This document shows positions 17,129 to 27,270 of a DNA stretch of 64,000 bases, in pieces. How positions within the stretch are numbered: the stretch's first letter is position 1; each line of letters opens with the position of its first letter. Source of the stretch: Alkalibacillus aidingensis (lineage in GTDB: Bacteria > Bacillota > Bacilli > Bacillales > Alkalibacillaceae); contig NZ_JABXWU010000001.1 of the NCBI RefSeq assembly GCF_014595945.1, positions 62,001 through 126,000 on the forward strand, given 5' to 3'. The notes beneath the pieces were generated by a model. It saw nothing but the letters and a program-made list of their open reading frames with translations. It had not been told where the DNA came from and did not search any database. The position numbers and the translations under genes were made by a program.

Positions 17129-17450
17129 AATCGTTCTGATTAAGGTCTATTGAATGATCTGCCCATTCTTGAATTGCTTGGAGGACAGGTTTTAAGGATT
17201 TTCCTTTTTCGGTAAGTGAATATTCGATCCGGACAGGAGTCTCGTCATAGACAGTTCTTTTAACGAGTCCTTCTTTTTCTAAGTCCTTTAATCGTTCAGA
17301 TAATACACGTCCACTTACACCAATGCTTGATTCTATATTGCAGAAACGTTGCGAACCTTCAAGAAGTTGAAAAATAATTAAAGCTGCCCAACGTTTATTA
17401 ATAATTGTTAATGCTTTTTCAAATTTTGGACAAATAGTTTGATCAGCCAT
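17127..17450 (-). CDS. HxlR-family transcriptional regulator, YodB/CatR-like
   Basis: 107 residues, a winged-helix HxlR domain spanning the whole protein (INKRWAALIIFQLLEGSQRF, then RVLSERLKDLEKEGLVKR as recognition helix and wing). A single N-terminal cysteine in TICPKFEKAL lies where YodB, CatR and HypR carry their redox-sensing Cys, so it may respond to quinones, diamide or other electrophiles. A second Cys follows at about residue 37. It is divergently transcribed from the YceI gene with a dyad in between, so the YceI gene and its own gene are the likely targets. Ribosome site AAGAGGTG. Confidence 0.88.
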   Translation of the reverse strand: MADQTICPKFEKALTIINKRWAALIIFQLLEGSQRFCNIESSIGVSGRVLSERLKDLEKEGLVKRTVYDETPVRIEYSLTEKGKSLKPVLQAIQEWADHSIDLNQND

Positions 17451-17513
17451 AGGTCTTCACCTCTTACTTATATTATAACTAAAAACTCTTGAAAAGAAAA
17501 CTCACTAACTAAC

Positions 17514-17560
17514 TTGACTTTATTGACTATTCATTATACACTTACTTACATAAAGTAAGT
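17514..17560 (+). promoter_or_regulatory. Candidate operator and promoter between HxlR and YceI genes
   Basis: ACTTAC-ATAAA-GTAAGT at 17544-17560 is a perfect 6+5+6 dyad. Candidate -35 boxes TTGACT lie at 17514 and 17523; a TATACA lies at 17535 (15-base spacing from the first). The dyad lies over or just after the predicted start site, a good place for repression of the YceI gene. Confidence 0.45.
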
Positions 17561-17592
17561 TAATAACAAAAAGGTTGAGGAGGAGTTTTATT

Positions 17593-18123
17593 ATGGCAAA
17601 TGTTACATTAGACAAGGTGCACAGTGCAGTTAACTTCCAGGTTAAGCATATGATGGTGTCAAAAGCAAAAGGGGAGTTCCAAAACTTTGATGTAGATTTC
17701 ACTGGCGATATTAATGATTTACAATCTGCAAATGTGAAAGCGACAATTTACACAGATTCTATTGACACGAATAATGAAGATCGTAATGGTCACTTAAAGT
17801 CTGAAGATTTCTTTAATGTTGAACAGTATCCAGAAATCACTATAGAAAGTAAGTTAGTTAAAAAAATTAATGACTCTGAATATGAAATCGTTGCAGATGT
17901 TACGATCAAAGGCGTCACTAATGAAGAAACATTTAAAGTAGAAGCAAATGGTGTTGCTAAAGACCCAATGAGTGGTAGCATGGTTGCTGGTTTTGACGTG
18001 GAAGGTTCTATTAACCGTGAAGATTACGGCTTAACATGGAATGCACCACTTGAAACAGGTGGCGTTTTAATCGGTAAGGAAGTTAAACTACAGGCTTCAT
18101 TTGAATTTGTGATTGAAGAGTAA
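17593..18123 (+). CDS. YceI-family protein
   Basis: 176 residues from the ATG at 17593, which has GAGGAGGAG upstream; an earlier start has none. Family hallmarks: DKVHSAVNFQVKHMMVSKAKGEF at the N-terminus, the DRNGHLKSEDFFNVEQYPEI block and the closing VLIGKEVKLQASFEFVIEE strand. YceI proteins form a lipocalin-like barrel that binds polyisoprenoid or other amphiphiles. No signal peptide, so this one is cytoplasmic, as in many Bacillota. Probably controlled by the divergent HxlR regulator and thus linked to electrophile stress. Confidence 0.92.
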   Translation: MANVTLDKVHSAVNFQVKHMMVSKAKGEFQNFDVDFTGDINDLQSANVKATIYTDSIDTNNEDRNGHLKSEDFFNVEQYPEITIESKLVKKINDSEYEIVADVTIKGVTNEETFKVEANGVAKDPMSGSMVAGFDVEGSINREDYGLTWNAPLETGGVLIGKEVKLQASFEFVIEE

Positions 18124-18132
18124 TTTAAGTGT

Positions 18133-18168
18133 AAGCGCAGGAGGTTTATGCCTCTTGCGCTTTTTTAA
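18133..18168 (+). terminator. Terminator after YceI gene
   Basis: AAGCGCAGGAGG pairs with CCTCTTGCGCTT (one mismatch), 6-base loop, six Ts. Confidence 0.9.
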
Positions 18169-18294
18169 TTGGCCCCAGAGTCACTTGCTGTCTGTCGGAT
18201 TGGTCCCGTTAATTCCTGAACGTGCGCGCCTGACTACATGATGCACCAACCAGATCGCCAGACTACCACACCACAAACTCCCCACATTGACCAA

Positions 18295-19236
18295 CTACCT
18301 CAAACCCTTTTCTTCCAAAATATCGATTAATAAATCAGGTCGGTCGGTAATGATCCCGTCGACATCTGCATCAATCATCTCACGCATCGTTTGTTCATCA
18401 TTGATAGTCCAGTAATGAATTTGCATGCCAATTCGTTTAGCGCCAGCAATTAATTGATCATCGAAAAATCGAAACCACTTGTTATCTTTGGGTAGTTGAA
18501 TCACGTGTCCTGTTGGTTGAAAAAGATTTCTTATATAAAGTTTGTGAGTGAAAACAAAATCGAAGGCAGTTGCTCTTCCTGATCCTAGTGCGACTTCACC
18601 TTCTCCAAATTTGTTGAACTCTTGAATGATACTTTGGTCAAAAGAGCTGATTAATACTTGGTCTTTCATATCGTACTCGACGATTAGATCCCATAATTTT
18701 TTGGTTACTGTTTCATGGTATTCAGGTGAGATGGTGTGTTTAATTTCGAGCATATATTTCATATCAGGATACTGTTCGAACACTTCTCGTAATGTTGGGT
18801 TATAAACACCCGCACCACGGTAAGGATAATTTCCATTTTCATCTTCAAAGTGATATCCGGCATCTAGTTCTAAAAATTCATCTAAGGTAAAATCGGTAAT
18901 GTATCCGACACCGTCTGTTGTTCCATCAACGGTAGGGTCGTGAATTAAGACAAGCTCTTCATCTTTGGTTAGGTGAATGTCTAATTCAATTATATCAACA
19001 CCTAAATCGTATGACTTTTCAATGGCTGTCATCGTATTACCAGGTGCGATTAAATCACCTGCCCGGTGAGCGATAACGAGAGGACCTTCATGATCATGTT
19101 CAAAGAAATCATGTGGTTCTACTTGTTCAGGTGGTTCAAGTTGAAAATACCACAGACATAAAACTAGTATGGCAATGGTAAGGAAAATGTATGAAGTACG
19201 TTGATCTTCATTTGATTTCTTTAATGGTGACATCAT
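18295..19236 (-). CDS. Glycerophosphodiester phosphodiesterase, membrane-anchored
   Basis: 313 residues. One N-terminal membrane helix (SYIFLTIAILVLCLWYF, about 15-31), then a GDPD domain on the outer face: VIAHRAGDLIAPGNT with the catalytic His, ELDIHLTKDEELVLIHDPTVD with the metal-binding Glu/Asp and second His, MLEIKH, and the closing HYWTINDEQTMREMIDADVDGIITD. It should hydrolyse glycerophosphodiesters to glycerol 3-phosphate and an alcohol, in phospholipid or teichoic-acid turnover. GAGGAG lies just before two adjacent ATGs; the second may be used. Single gene. Confidence 0.9.
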   Translation of the reverse strand: MMSPLKKSNEDQRTSYIFLTIAILVLCLWYFQLEPPEQVEPHDFFEHDHEGPLVIAHRAGDLIAPGNTMTAIEKSYDLGVDIIELDIHLTKDEELVLIHDPTVDGTTDGVGYITDFTLDEFLELDAGYHFEDENGNYPYRGAGVYNPTLREVFEQYPDMKYMLEIKHTISPEYHETVTKKLWDLIVEYDMKDQVLISSFDQSIIQEFNKFGEGEVALGSGRATAFDFVFTHKLYIRNLFQPTGHVIQLPKDNKWFRFFDDQLIAGAKRIGMQIHYWTINDEQTMREMIDADVDGIITDRPDLLIDILEEKGLR

Positions 19237-19381
19237 GGCTCCTCATCCTATGGTTATCTTTTGTTATGTCTTCTAATGGCTCATTTGCCTGTATTTTTGT
19301 GATTTATATGTCACTCTTATGCACAATTCGTTATTTTCCCTTATAATAGAGGTTAATTCGTAAAAACATAGGAGGGTTTAG

Positions 19382-20749
19382 ATGAAGGAACAGGTTATTC
19401 AGTATTTAAAAGACCAAAGAGACCGACATTTAAAAGAGCTAGAGGACTTCTTAAAAATTCCTAGTATCAGCTCATTAAGTGAACATCGTGAAGATACGAT
19501 TAAAGCAGCTGAATGGGTAGAGGCTGAGTTAAAGAAGATCGGGTTTCATGATGCCAAAGTGATGGAGACAGACGGCAAACCGGTTGTGTACGGTGAATAT
19601 ACAACGGATGAAAGCAAGCCGACTGTTTTAGTTTATGGGCACTATGATGTACAGCCTGTAGATCCTGTGCACTTATGGGATTCTGAGCCATTTGAACCAA
19701 CGATTCGTGATAACAAAATATATGCACGTGGAGCAACAGACGACAAAGGGCAAGTCTTCATGCATTTAAAAGTGATGGAAGCAGTATTAAATCAAGATGA
19801 AGAGCCACCAGTTAACTTTAAGGTATTGATTGAAGGCGAGGAAGAGATCGGTAGTCCGAACCTACCAAAGTTTGCTGAGGAGAATGCTGATCTATTAAAG
19901 GCTGATTTGGTGTTAGTTTCTGACTCTGCATTAATTGAGAAAGGAAAGCCAACGATTACATATGGACTGCGTGGTCTTGCAGGCATTCAAATCGATGTCA
20001 AAGGAGCGAACAGTGATCTTCACTCAGGTGAATATGGTGGTGGAGTGGTTAATCCAATTCATGCACTTGTTAAGATTGTTGATTCATTCCGTGATGAAAA
20101 TAATCGCATCTTGGTGGACGATTTTTATCGTGATATTCCAGAGCTTTCCCAAGAAGAGCGTGACGCATTAGCTGAAGTGCCATTTGATGAAGATCAACTT
20201 AAAAAAGAACTTGGTGTTAGTGAATTAGATGGTGAAGAAGGGTATTCCTATGTTGAGCGTACATCAGTCCGACCAACTTTGGAGGTTAATGGTATCTATG
20301 GAGGTTTCCAAGGTGAAGGGATTAAAACCGTACTGCCAAATGAAGCAACGGCTAAAGTCACGTGTCGCTTAGTTCCAGACCAGGATCCAGATCACATTGT
20401 TGAACAATTAACGAAGCATGTTCATGCCAACAAGCCAGTTGGTGTTGAAGTGGACGTGACGCCTTTTGACAAAGGTAAGCCATATGTAACACCATTTGAT
20501 CATCCAGTTATTCAAAAAGCAGCTAAAGCTTACGAGACTGTTTATCAAAAAGATACTGCGTACATTCGTGGTGGTGGATCGATCCCGATCGTTGCTGAGC
20601 TAGACCGTATTTTAGACGTGCCAGTAGTGTTAATGGGCTTTGGCTTGCCAGATGAAAATCTTCATGCACCGAATGAACATTTTCATCTAGAGAACTTTGA
20701 TCAAGGAATGGAAACGTTAACTCATTATTTCTATTTGTTGAATGAGTAA
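19382..20749 (+). CDS. M20-family dipeptidase
   Basis: 455 residues, full length for the M20 dipeptidase (carnosinase/DUG1-like) group. Metal ligands: His in VYGHYDVQPVDP, Asp in ARGATDDKG, the catalytic Glu/Glu pair in EGEEEIGS, Asp in LVSDS, and the final His in APNEHFHLENF. The dimerisation domain is about residues 190-350. A cytoplasmic Zn enzyme cleaving dipeptides. It precedes tyrosine phenol-lyase but has its own terminator, so the two are separate units that fit a peptide/amino-acid catabolic theme. Ribosome site AGGAGGG. Confidence 0.9.
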   Translation: MKEQVIQYLKDQRDRHLKELEDFLKIPSISSLSEHREDTIKAAEWVEAELKKIGFHDAKVMETDGKPVVYGEYTTDESKPTVLVYGHYDVQPVDPVHLWDSEPFEPTIRDNKIYARGATDDKGQVFMHLKVMEAVLNQDEEPPVNFKVLIEGEEEIGSPNLPKFAEENADLLKADLVLVSDSALIEKGKPTITYGLRGLAGIQIDVKGANSDLHSGEYGGGVVNPIHALVKIVDSFRDENNRILVDDFYRDIPELSQEERDALAEVPFDEDQLKKELGVSELDGEEGYSYVERTSVRPTLEVNGIYGGFQGEGIKTVLPNEATAKVTCRLVPDQDPDHIVEQLTKHVHANKPVGVEVDVTPFDKGKPYVTPFDHPVIQKAAKAYETVYQKDTAYIRGGGSIPIVAELDRILDVPVVLMGFGLPDENLHAPNEHFHLENFDQGMETLTHYFYLLNE

Positions 20750-20758
20750 TTTGATAAG

Positions 20759-20790
20759 AGCTAGATACCTTGTTTAGGTGTCTAGCTTTT
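20759..20790 (+). terminator. Terminator after dipeptidase gene
   Basis: AGCTAGATACC pairs with GGTGTCTAGCT (one mismatch), followed by TTTT. Confidence 0.88.
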
Positions 20791-20889
20791 AACGTTTTAA
20801 AGCGTTTATCGTTTTACTCGTGTGCTTGTTTCTAAGAATCCTCTCATTTAAACTGAAAATTAAGATAATTTAATAAGGAGGATGATTAG

Positions 20890-22287
<1,398 letters not shown>

Positions 22288-22297
22288 GTTTAATAGC

Positions 22298-22336
22298 AGT
22301 CCAGCTTGGATCTCATCTAAGCTGGGCTTTTTCTTT
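22298..22336 (+). terminator. Terminator after tyrosine phenol-lyase
   Basis: AGTCCAGCTT-GAT pairs with ATC-AAGCTGGGCT, then a T-rich tail. Confidence 0.85.
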
Positions 22337-22370
22337 TGAGCTTATGGAACCGGATAGGATTGAATTCATA

Positions 22371-22450
22371 CGGATTGAAGGGCGATTTTCACGGATTGGA
22401 GGGCGATTTTCACGGATTGGAAGCACAATCACACGGATAGAGACGTCTAC
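22371..22450. repeat. 21-bp tandem repeat (4 units)
   Basis: CGGATTG or CGGATAG begins at 22371, 22392, 22413 and 22434, exactly 21 bp apart. The first two units are nearly identical (CGGATTGGAGGGCGATTTT), the last two are diverged. Intergenic, plus-strand genes on both sides. Confidence 0.9.
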
Positions 22451-22558
22451 GCTCAGCTACCAACATCAACGTCTGGATAATCAATTCATAAAACTGCCAG
22501 TACTCGAGATCAGATTATAGAAAAAGCTAAGGTAAAACTGGTTAAGGAGGTAACCCCG

Positions 22559-22810
22559 ATGAGTACGATTAGGTTTATGTATTTGATTGGCATCGTATCG
22601 CTCGCATCCATTGTCTTATATTTTCTTACTAGCTTGGATCATTATTCTTGGGGAGATGCGATTCAAGGTCTTGCTTTCTTTGGTGCGAGTGGTGTTTTTT
22701 ATTTTGTGTTTGTATATTGGTATCATAAAAGTGATGTTGGAAAGACAGCCACTATTTCTGTTCTTGGTTTAATTGCCTTGGTATCTGTTGTACTTATCTT
22801 TTTAGGCTAA
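22559..22810 (+). CDS. Small membrane protein (2-3 helices)
   Basis: 83 residues with predicted helices at about 5-24, 34-52 and 62-82, separated by DHYSWGD and HKSDVGK. AAGGAGGTAACC is a near-perfect ribosome site. No family recognised. It sits between the 21-bp repeat and the PucR regulator gene, with no obvious terminator before the latter. Confidence 0.65.
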   Translation: MSTIRFMYLIGIVSLASIVLYFLTSLDHYSWGDAIQGLAFFGASGVFYFVFVYWYHKSDVGKTATISVLGLIALVSVVLIFLG

Positions 22811-22930
22811 TTCTCACTTCCTTAAGAAATTCTCCCCAGTTAACAGGGTATTTTAAATTTTCTAAATTGACTGTTAATTCCTTTCATATCATAATTATAA
22901 GATAGATGATGAAGAATGGTGGGGTGTGTC

Positions 22931-24613
22931 ATGGGAATTTGCGTTCAGGAAGTGCTTGATTTAAATGTGATGAAGCATGCTGTTGTTAGAACCGGTCAGG
23001 AGCAGTTAGCTGATCAGCAAATTGAGTGGGTTTCTGTCATTGAAGAACCTGTTGAAAACTTCATCAGAAAACACGAAATCGTTCTGACAACAGGGATTGG
23101 CTGCCAAGATGATCCAGAAACGTTAGGAACGTTTGTACAAGATGTTATTCAATCAGGTGCTTCGGCATTAACTATTGCAACAGGTCGGTATATTACTGAG
23201 ATTCCTCAACAGGTATTGGAATTCGCTGAGGGTCAAGACTTCATCATCATCGAAATTCCATGGAAGGTCCCTTTTTCAGATATTTTTCATGATGTACTGG
23301 ATGCGATTAATAAAAATAACGAATATAAAAGAAATCAAGCTGAGTCTTTAAGGCAAAAGTTAACAAATGGAGTTCTAAATGGGCAGTCGCTTGAAGATTT
23401 GATGAGAATTTTGTATGACGAAATCAACATTCCAGTAGCAATTAGTGATGACGAGAAAAAAGTCCGTGCTAATTATGATTTTGACACAAAGGTTATAGAT
23501 GCACTAAATGGGTTTAGCGATACGCCGGTTAAAAAAGTTGATGTGCCGGATGTACCATTAGACGAACACCCCTTGTACCACCATTTAGACCAATATGATG
23601 TGGATGGTCAGACGTGTTATGAGTTAACGATTTTTTCAAATGGTAAAAAACAAGGCTATCTTCTATTTATGCCTAAACATAAGTCACAGCTAAATTGGTT
23701 TACAATCCACGCCTTAGAGCATGGATTAACTGCATGTGCTTTATACTTTCTTACGGAAAACGCTGTGGAAATGACAGAGATCAGGCTAAAAGATAACTTT
23801 GTTTATCAGCTTGCAAAAGAAAAACAAATCCTCGATGCTAAAGCGCTATCGAAAGGCGAGTTACTAGGCTATGATTTATCACTGCCATACGCTTGTCTGG
23901 TTGGGGATTTCCAAATTGAGGAAGTCAAAGATGCGTCCTGGGATGATGAGCAAGACCAATCAGGACAGTCCTCTTTACATAGTGTCAATTATTATGTACA
24001 AAAAGAGATTACTCACGCTAGTCAGCAGCTTGAACGAAAAACGATGTCTACGTTTGATGAAGGGGAAGTCATCATTTTTTTAGAGATTGACCAAAGTGGT
24101 TACCAGGAAACGGTCAATCATTTTTTAGACATGGTGGAACGGCGTTTACATGACCAGTTGGCACCCGTTTACTTTGCCTGGGGAGTAGGCTTACATAATG
24201 ACGGGTTCCAATCTTTTTATGAAAGTTATCACGAAGCACGAACAGCTTTAGATATTCATACTGAGCAGCATGGTTTCGGGGAGAGAACTTTCTTTGAAGA
24301 GACAAAGGTTAATCGCTTACTTATGCGTATTGCTGAAAATCACGAGCTGATTCAGATGGTTAAAGAGACGATTGAGCCACTGGTTGAGTATGATCTGAAA
24401 CGTCAAGCTGAGCTGATCCATACGTTTATGACTTATCAAAAATATAAGGGTAATGTTAGTCAAACAGCTAGAGCCCTTAACCTACACCGGCAATCATTAC
24501 TCTACCGACTTAAAAACATTGAGAATTTGACGAATTTGTCGTTAATTGACGCAGATGACTCATTTTTGTTAGAACTTAGTATTCGTTTATGGCTATTAAA
24601 ACAGTTTAAATAA
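22931..24613 (+). CDS. PucR-family transcriptional regulator
   Basis: 560 residues from the ATG at 22931 (GGTGGGGTG upstream); an ATG five codons earlier is possible. The N-terminal PucR domain is about 5-125 (VLTTGIGCQDDPETLGTFVQ). The middle holds a GGDEF-like/CdaR-type region, and the C-terminal helix-turn-helix is clear: QTARALNLHRQSLLYRLKNIENLT (about 520-545). PucR proteins activate catabolic genes, classically purine use, but also amino-acid and ectoine pathways. Placed directly upstream of the ectoine-hydrolase-like gene, with a terminator between, so it is probably that operon's regulator. Ligand unknown. Confidence 0.88.
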   Translation: MGICVQEVLDLNVMKHAVVRTGQEQLADQQIEWVSVIEEPVENFIRKHEIVLTTGIGCQDDPETLGTFVQDVIQSGASALTIATGRYITEIPQQVLEFAEGQDFIIIEIPWKVPFSDIFHDVLDAINKNNEYKRNQAESLRQKLTNGVLNGQSLEDLMRILYDEINIPVAISDDEKKVRANYDFDTKVIDALNGFSDTPVKKVDVPDVPLDEHPLYHHLDQYDVDGQTCYELTIFSNGKKQGYLLFMPKHKSQLNWFTIHALEHGLTACALYFLTENAVEMTEIRLKDNFVYQLAKEKQILDAKALSKGELLGYDLSLPYACLVGDFQIEEVKDASWDDEQDQSGQSSLHSVNYYVQKEITHASQQLERKTMSTFDEGEVIIFLEIDQSGYQETVNHFLDMVERRLHDQLAPVYFAWGVGLHNDGFQSFYESYHEARTALDIHTEQHGFGERTFFEETKVNRLLMRIAENHELIQMVKETIEPLVEYDLKRQAELIHTFMTYQKYKGNVSQTARALNLHRQSLLYRLKNIENLTNLSLIDADDSFLLELSIRLWLLKQFK

Positions 24614-24622
24614 ATGACTTTT

Positions 24623-24660
24623 ACTGGCAGAGTTGGAGCGTACTCTGCCGGTATTTTTTA
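24623..24660 (+). terminator. Terminator after pucR-type gene
   Basis: ACTGGCAGAGT pairs with ACTCTGCCGGT (one mismatch), 8-base loop, followed by ATTTTTTAT. Confidence 0.9.
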
Positions 24661-24713
24661 TGACTTTTAAAAGTGTATAACAAGAAGCAATTAAAGTTCA
24701 TACACTTTGTATA

Positions 24714-24742
24714 TTATCAACGAAAGCGTTTGCAAATATAAT
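24714..24742 (+). promoter_or_regulatory. Promoter with CcpA cre site in the spacer
   Basis: TTATCA (24714-24719), 17 bases, TATAAT (24737-24742) is a plausible SigA promoter. The spacer holds ACGAAAGCGTTTGCA (24720-24734), which fits the cre consensus WTGNAANCGNWNNCW with one mismatch. CcpA binding here would block RNA polymerase, giving glucose repression of the catabolic operon downstream. Confidence 0.6.
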
Positions 24743-24793
24743 ATTATTAACAGAATATTTAAATTTTTGTCGAGAGGAAAAGGAGGGAGGAAG

Positions 24794-26005
24794 ATGCTTA
24801 CGTTTGATATCTTGGAGTACCAAGAAAGGTTGAAACGGACGAAAGAAAGTATGGAACGACAGGGGATCGAGGTACTCCTGATTACAGACCCAGCTAATAT
24901 GAACTACTTATCTGGTTATGATGCTTGGTCTTTTTATGTGCATCAAATGTTGGTGGTCATTCTTGATGAGCCACAACCCATATGGATTGGTCGGTTAATG
25001 GATGCGAACGGAGCTAAGTCAACGACATGGATGTACGATGAAAAGATTTTGGCTTATCCGGATTATTATGTTCATTCTGATGTGTACCACCCAATGGCTT
25101 ACATTGCAGAGATGTTAAAACAAATGGGGCATGGAAAGCGAACCATTGGGGTAGAGATGGATCAATACTACTTCTCAGCTAAAGCATATATTAAACTTCA
25201 AGAAAATTTACCTGATGCGTCGTTTAAAGATGCGACATCGTTAGTGAATTGGATTCGAATCATTAAATCTGACCAAGAAATTGAGTTTATGCGCCGTGCA
25301 GGAAAGATTGCAGAAAACGCCATGCAAGCAGGTGTCTCAACTATTCATAATGGTTCAAGAGAATGTGATGCAGCGGCGTCGATTTATTATGAATTAGTTA
25401 AAGGTACTGAAGAGTTTGGTGGTGATTATCCATCTATTGTTCCGATGTTACCGACGGGTGAAAACACGTCTGCTCCTCATCTAACTTGGTCGGATCAACA
25501 TTTTGAAGAGGGTAATGCCGTAATTGTGGAGTTAGCTGGTTGTTATAAACGCTATCACGTCCCGTTAGCTAGAACCGTTTCCATTGGTCAACCTACTGAA
25601 CGACTTGAACGTTTAGCAGACATTGTTCGAGAAGGAATTGAAAATGTCTTAGCACGAGCAAAGCCAGGAATTTATTTAGAGGAATTAGAAGAGGCTTGGC
25701 GTGAGTCCACGAAAAAGTACGGCATTGAAAAGGAATCTAGACTAGGCTACTCAACAGGTGTTAACTATCCACCTGATTGGGGTGAGCACACAGCAAGCAT
25801 AAGAAAAGGAGATCAGACGGTATTACAGCCGAATATGACATTTCATTTTATTCCGGGATTGTGGTTTGACAATGACGGAATTGAAATGAGTGAGACCTTT
25901 AGAGTAACAGAGGATGGCGTTGAAATGTTCACTCATTATCCACGTGAATTAATTATTCAAAGTCCTTACCACTTACCAGATGATAGTAAAGGGATTATTA
26001 GTTAA
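24794..26005 (+). CDS. doeA: Ectoine hydrolase-like M24 (pita-bread) enzyme, DoeA/EutD type
   Basis: 403 residues from the ATG at 24794 (GGAGGGAGG upstream). The N-terminal creatinase-like domain (about 1-155) contains NMNYLSGYDAWSFYVHQ; the C-terminal pita-bread domain contains GGDYPSIVPMLPTGEN, APHLTW, ELAGCYKRYHVPLART and YPPDWGEHTASI, all of which I recognise from ectoine hydrolases. Four of the five metal ligands of aminopeptidase P are replaced: Asp to Glu in VELAG, Asp lost in VPLART, His lost in GYSTG, Glu lost in FIPGLW. Loss of metal sites is typical of creatinase and DoeA/EutD, which open a ring C-N bond without metal. Predicted reaction: ectoine to N-acetyl-diaminobutyrate. A different amide substrate is possible. 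Confidence 0.75.
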   Translation: MLTFDILEYQERLKRTKESMERQGIEVLLITDPANMNYLSGYDAWSFYVHQMLVVILDEPQPIWIGRLMDANGAKSTTWMYDEKILAYPDYYVHSDVYHPMAYIAEMLKQMGHGKRTIGVEMDQYYFSAKAYIKLQENLPDASFKDATSLVNWIRIIKSDQEIEFMRRAGKIAENAMQAGVSTIHNGSRECDAAASIYYELVKGTEEFGGDYPSIVPMLPTGENTSAPHLTWSDQHFEEGNAVIVELAGCYKRYHVPLARTVSIGQPTERLERLADIVREGIENVLARAKPGIYLEELEEAWRESTKKYGIEKESRLGYSTGVNYPPDWGEHTASIRKGDQTVLQPNMTFHFIPGLWFDNDGIEMSETFRVTEDGVEMFTHYPRELIIQSPYHLPDDSKGIIS

Positions 26006-26054
26006 TCACTAGCATATTTTTTAATAAACGAATAATTTTAGGAGGGGTCTAGAT

Positions 26055-27248
26055 ATGACAGAATTCAAACCAGGAACAAAAGCATTATGGTCAGGGGAGA
26101 AGGAACAACTAGCTTATGGCGCTACTCAAGTACCAGTCGTTCACAGTGTGTCATTTGGGTATGATGACATGGATGAATGGTATGAAATTGCCACTGGTCA
26201 GCGGGAAGGACATATTTACGGGAGAAATACGAATCCGACGACGCAAGCTTTTGAAGATAAGGTTAAAGATTTAGAAGGGGCAGAAGCGGCAACGAGTTTT
26301 GCTACCGGGATGGCTGCTATTTCCAATACGCTTTATACGTTTTTAAAACCAGGTGATCGAGTAGTGACGATCAAGGACACTTATGGTGGGACAAATAAAA
26401 TTTTTACGGAGTTCTTACCACGTAGTCAAGTTGAAGTCGTGTTCTGTGAAACAGGCGATCATGAAGAAATGGAGCAAGAGGTAGCCAAAGGATGCGAAGT
26501 GGTTTATATTGAATCCCCGACTAATCCAACGTTAAAGATTATCGATATTGAAAGAATGGCAAAAGCAGCTCACGAAGCTGGTGCATTAGTAATTATTGAT
26601 AGTACTTTTGCCACTCCAGTCAATCAAAATCCTTTACAACTCGGTGTGGATTTAGTCCTCCATAGTGCAACTAAGTATTTAGGTGGACATTCTGATGCCT
26701 TAGGTGGCGTTGTTTGTGGAAGTCAAGCACTCATTGATCAGATTTATCATTATCGCGAAATTAATGGAGCGACGATCAATCCAATGGGCGCTTATTTATT
26801 GCTCCGTGGCATGAAAACACTTCATTTAAGAGTTGAACGACAGAATGAAAATGCCATGAAAGTCGCACAATATCTAAAAACAGTTGATTGGGTGGAGGAT
26901 GTTTTTTATCCTGGATTAGAAGAGCATAGAGGACACGATATTGCTAAACGACAAATGAAAGGTTTCGGTGGTATGCTTAGTTTTTCGGTTAATGGTGGAT
27001 TGGAAACCGTTAACCATCTTTTACCAAAAATGAAATTAGCCAAACGTGCGGCTAGTTTAGGTTGTGTTCAGACCATTATTGGCCCACCAGCCACAACTAG
27101 CCACGTTGAATGTACACCTGAAGAACGGGCGGCCATGGGAATCCCTGAAGGACTGGTTCGATATTCCGCTGGTATTGAGGATATCGATGATTTAATTGGT
27201 GACTTAGATCAAGCGTTCAAGTCACTTCCAAAGGAGTTATATGTTTAA
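26055..27248 (+). CDS. Cystathionine gamma-synthase family PLP enzyme
   Basis: 397 residues, full-length Cys/Met metabolism PLP family. YGRNTNPTTQAFEDKV, ATSFATGMAAISNT and the PLP lysine in LHSATKYLGGHSD are all present, as is the C-terminal VRYSAGIEDIDDLIGDLDQA. Members are cystathionine gamma-synthases, gamma-lyases or methionine gamma-lyases, and motifs alone do not decide between them. It starts 49 bases after the doeA-like gene with no terminator between and the ribosome site AGGAGGGG, so it is co-transcribed and may act on a product of that pathway (a diaminobutyrate-like compound) rather than in methionine synthesis. No SAM riboswitch or T-box precedes it. Confidence 0.85.
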   Translation: MTEFKPGTKALWSGEKEQLAYGATQVPVVHSVSFGYDDMDEWYEIATGQREGHIYGRNTNPTTQAFEDKVKDLEGAEAATSFATGMAAISNTLYTFLKPGDRVVTIKDTYGGTNKIFTEFLPRSQVEVVFCETGDHEEMEQEVAKGCEVVYIESPTNPTLKIIDIERMAKAAHEAGALVIIDSTFATPVNQNPLQLGVDLVLHSATKYLGGHSDALGGVVCGSQALIDQIYHYREINGATINPMGAYLLLRGMKTLHLRVERQNENAMKVAQYLKTVDWVEDVFYPGLEEHRGHDIAKRQMKGFGGMLSFSVNGGLETVNHLLPKMKLAKRAASLGCVQTIIGPPATTSHVECTPEERAAMGIPEGLVRYSAGIEDIDDLIGDLDQAFKSLPKELYV

Positions 27249-27270
27249 AGGTAAAGTAAAATCCCTTTTG

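Noticed and set aside
24794-26005. Ordinary Xaa-Pro dipeptidase
   Set aside because: Four of five metal ligands are replaced, and the conserved blocks fit ectoine hydrolase better.
26006-26054. SAM riboswitch or T-box before the cystathionine gamma-synthase family gene
   Set aside because: Only 49 bases lie between the genes, with no room for either structure.
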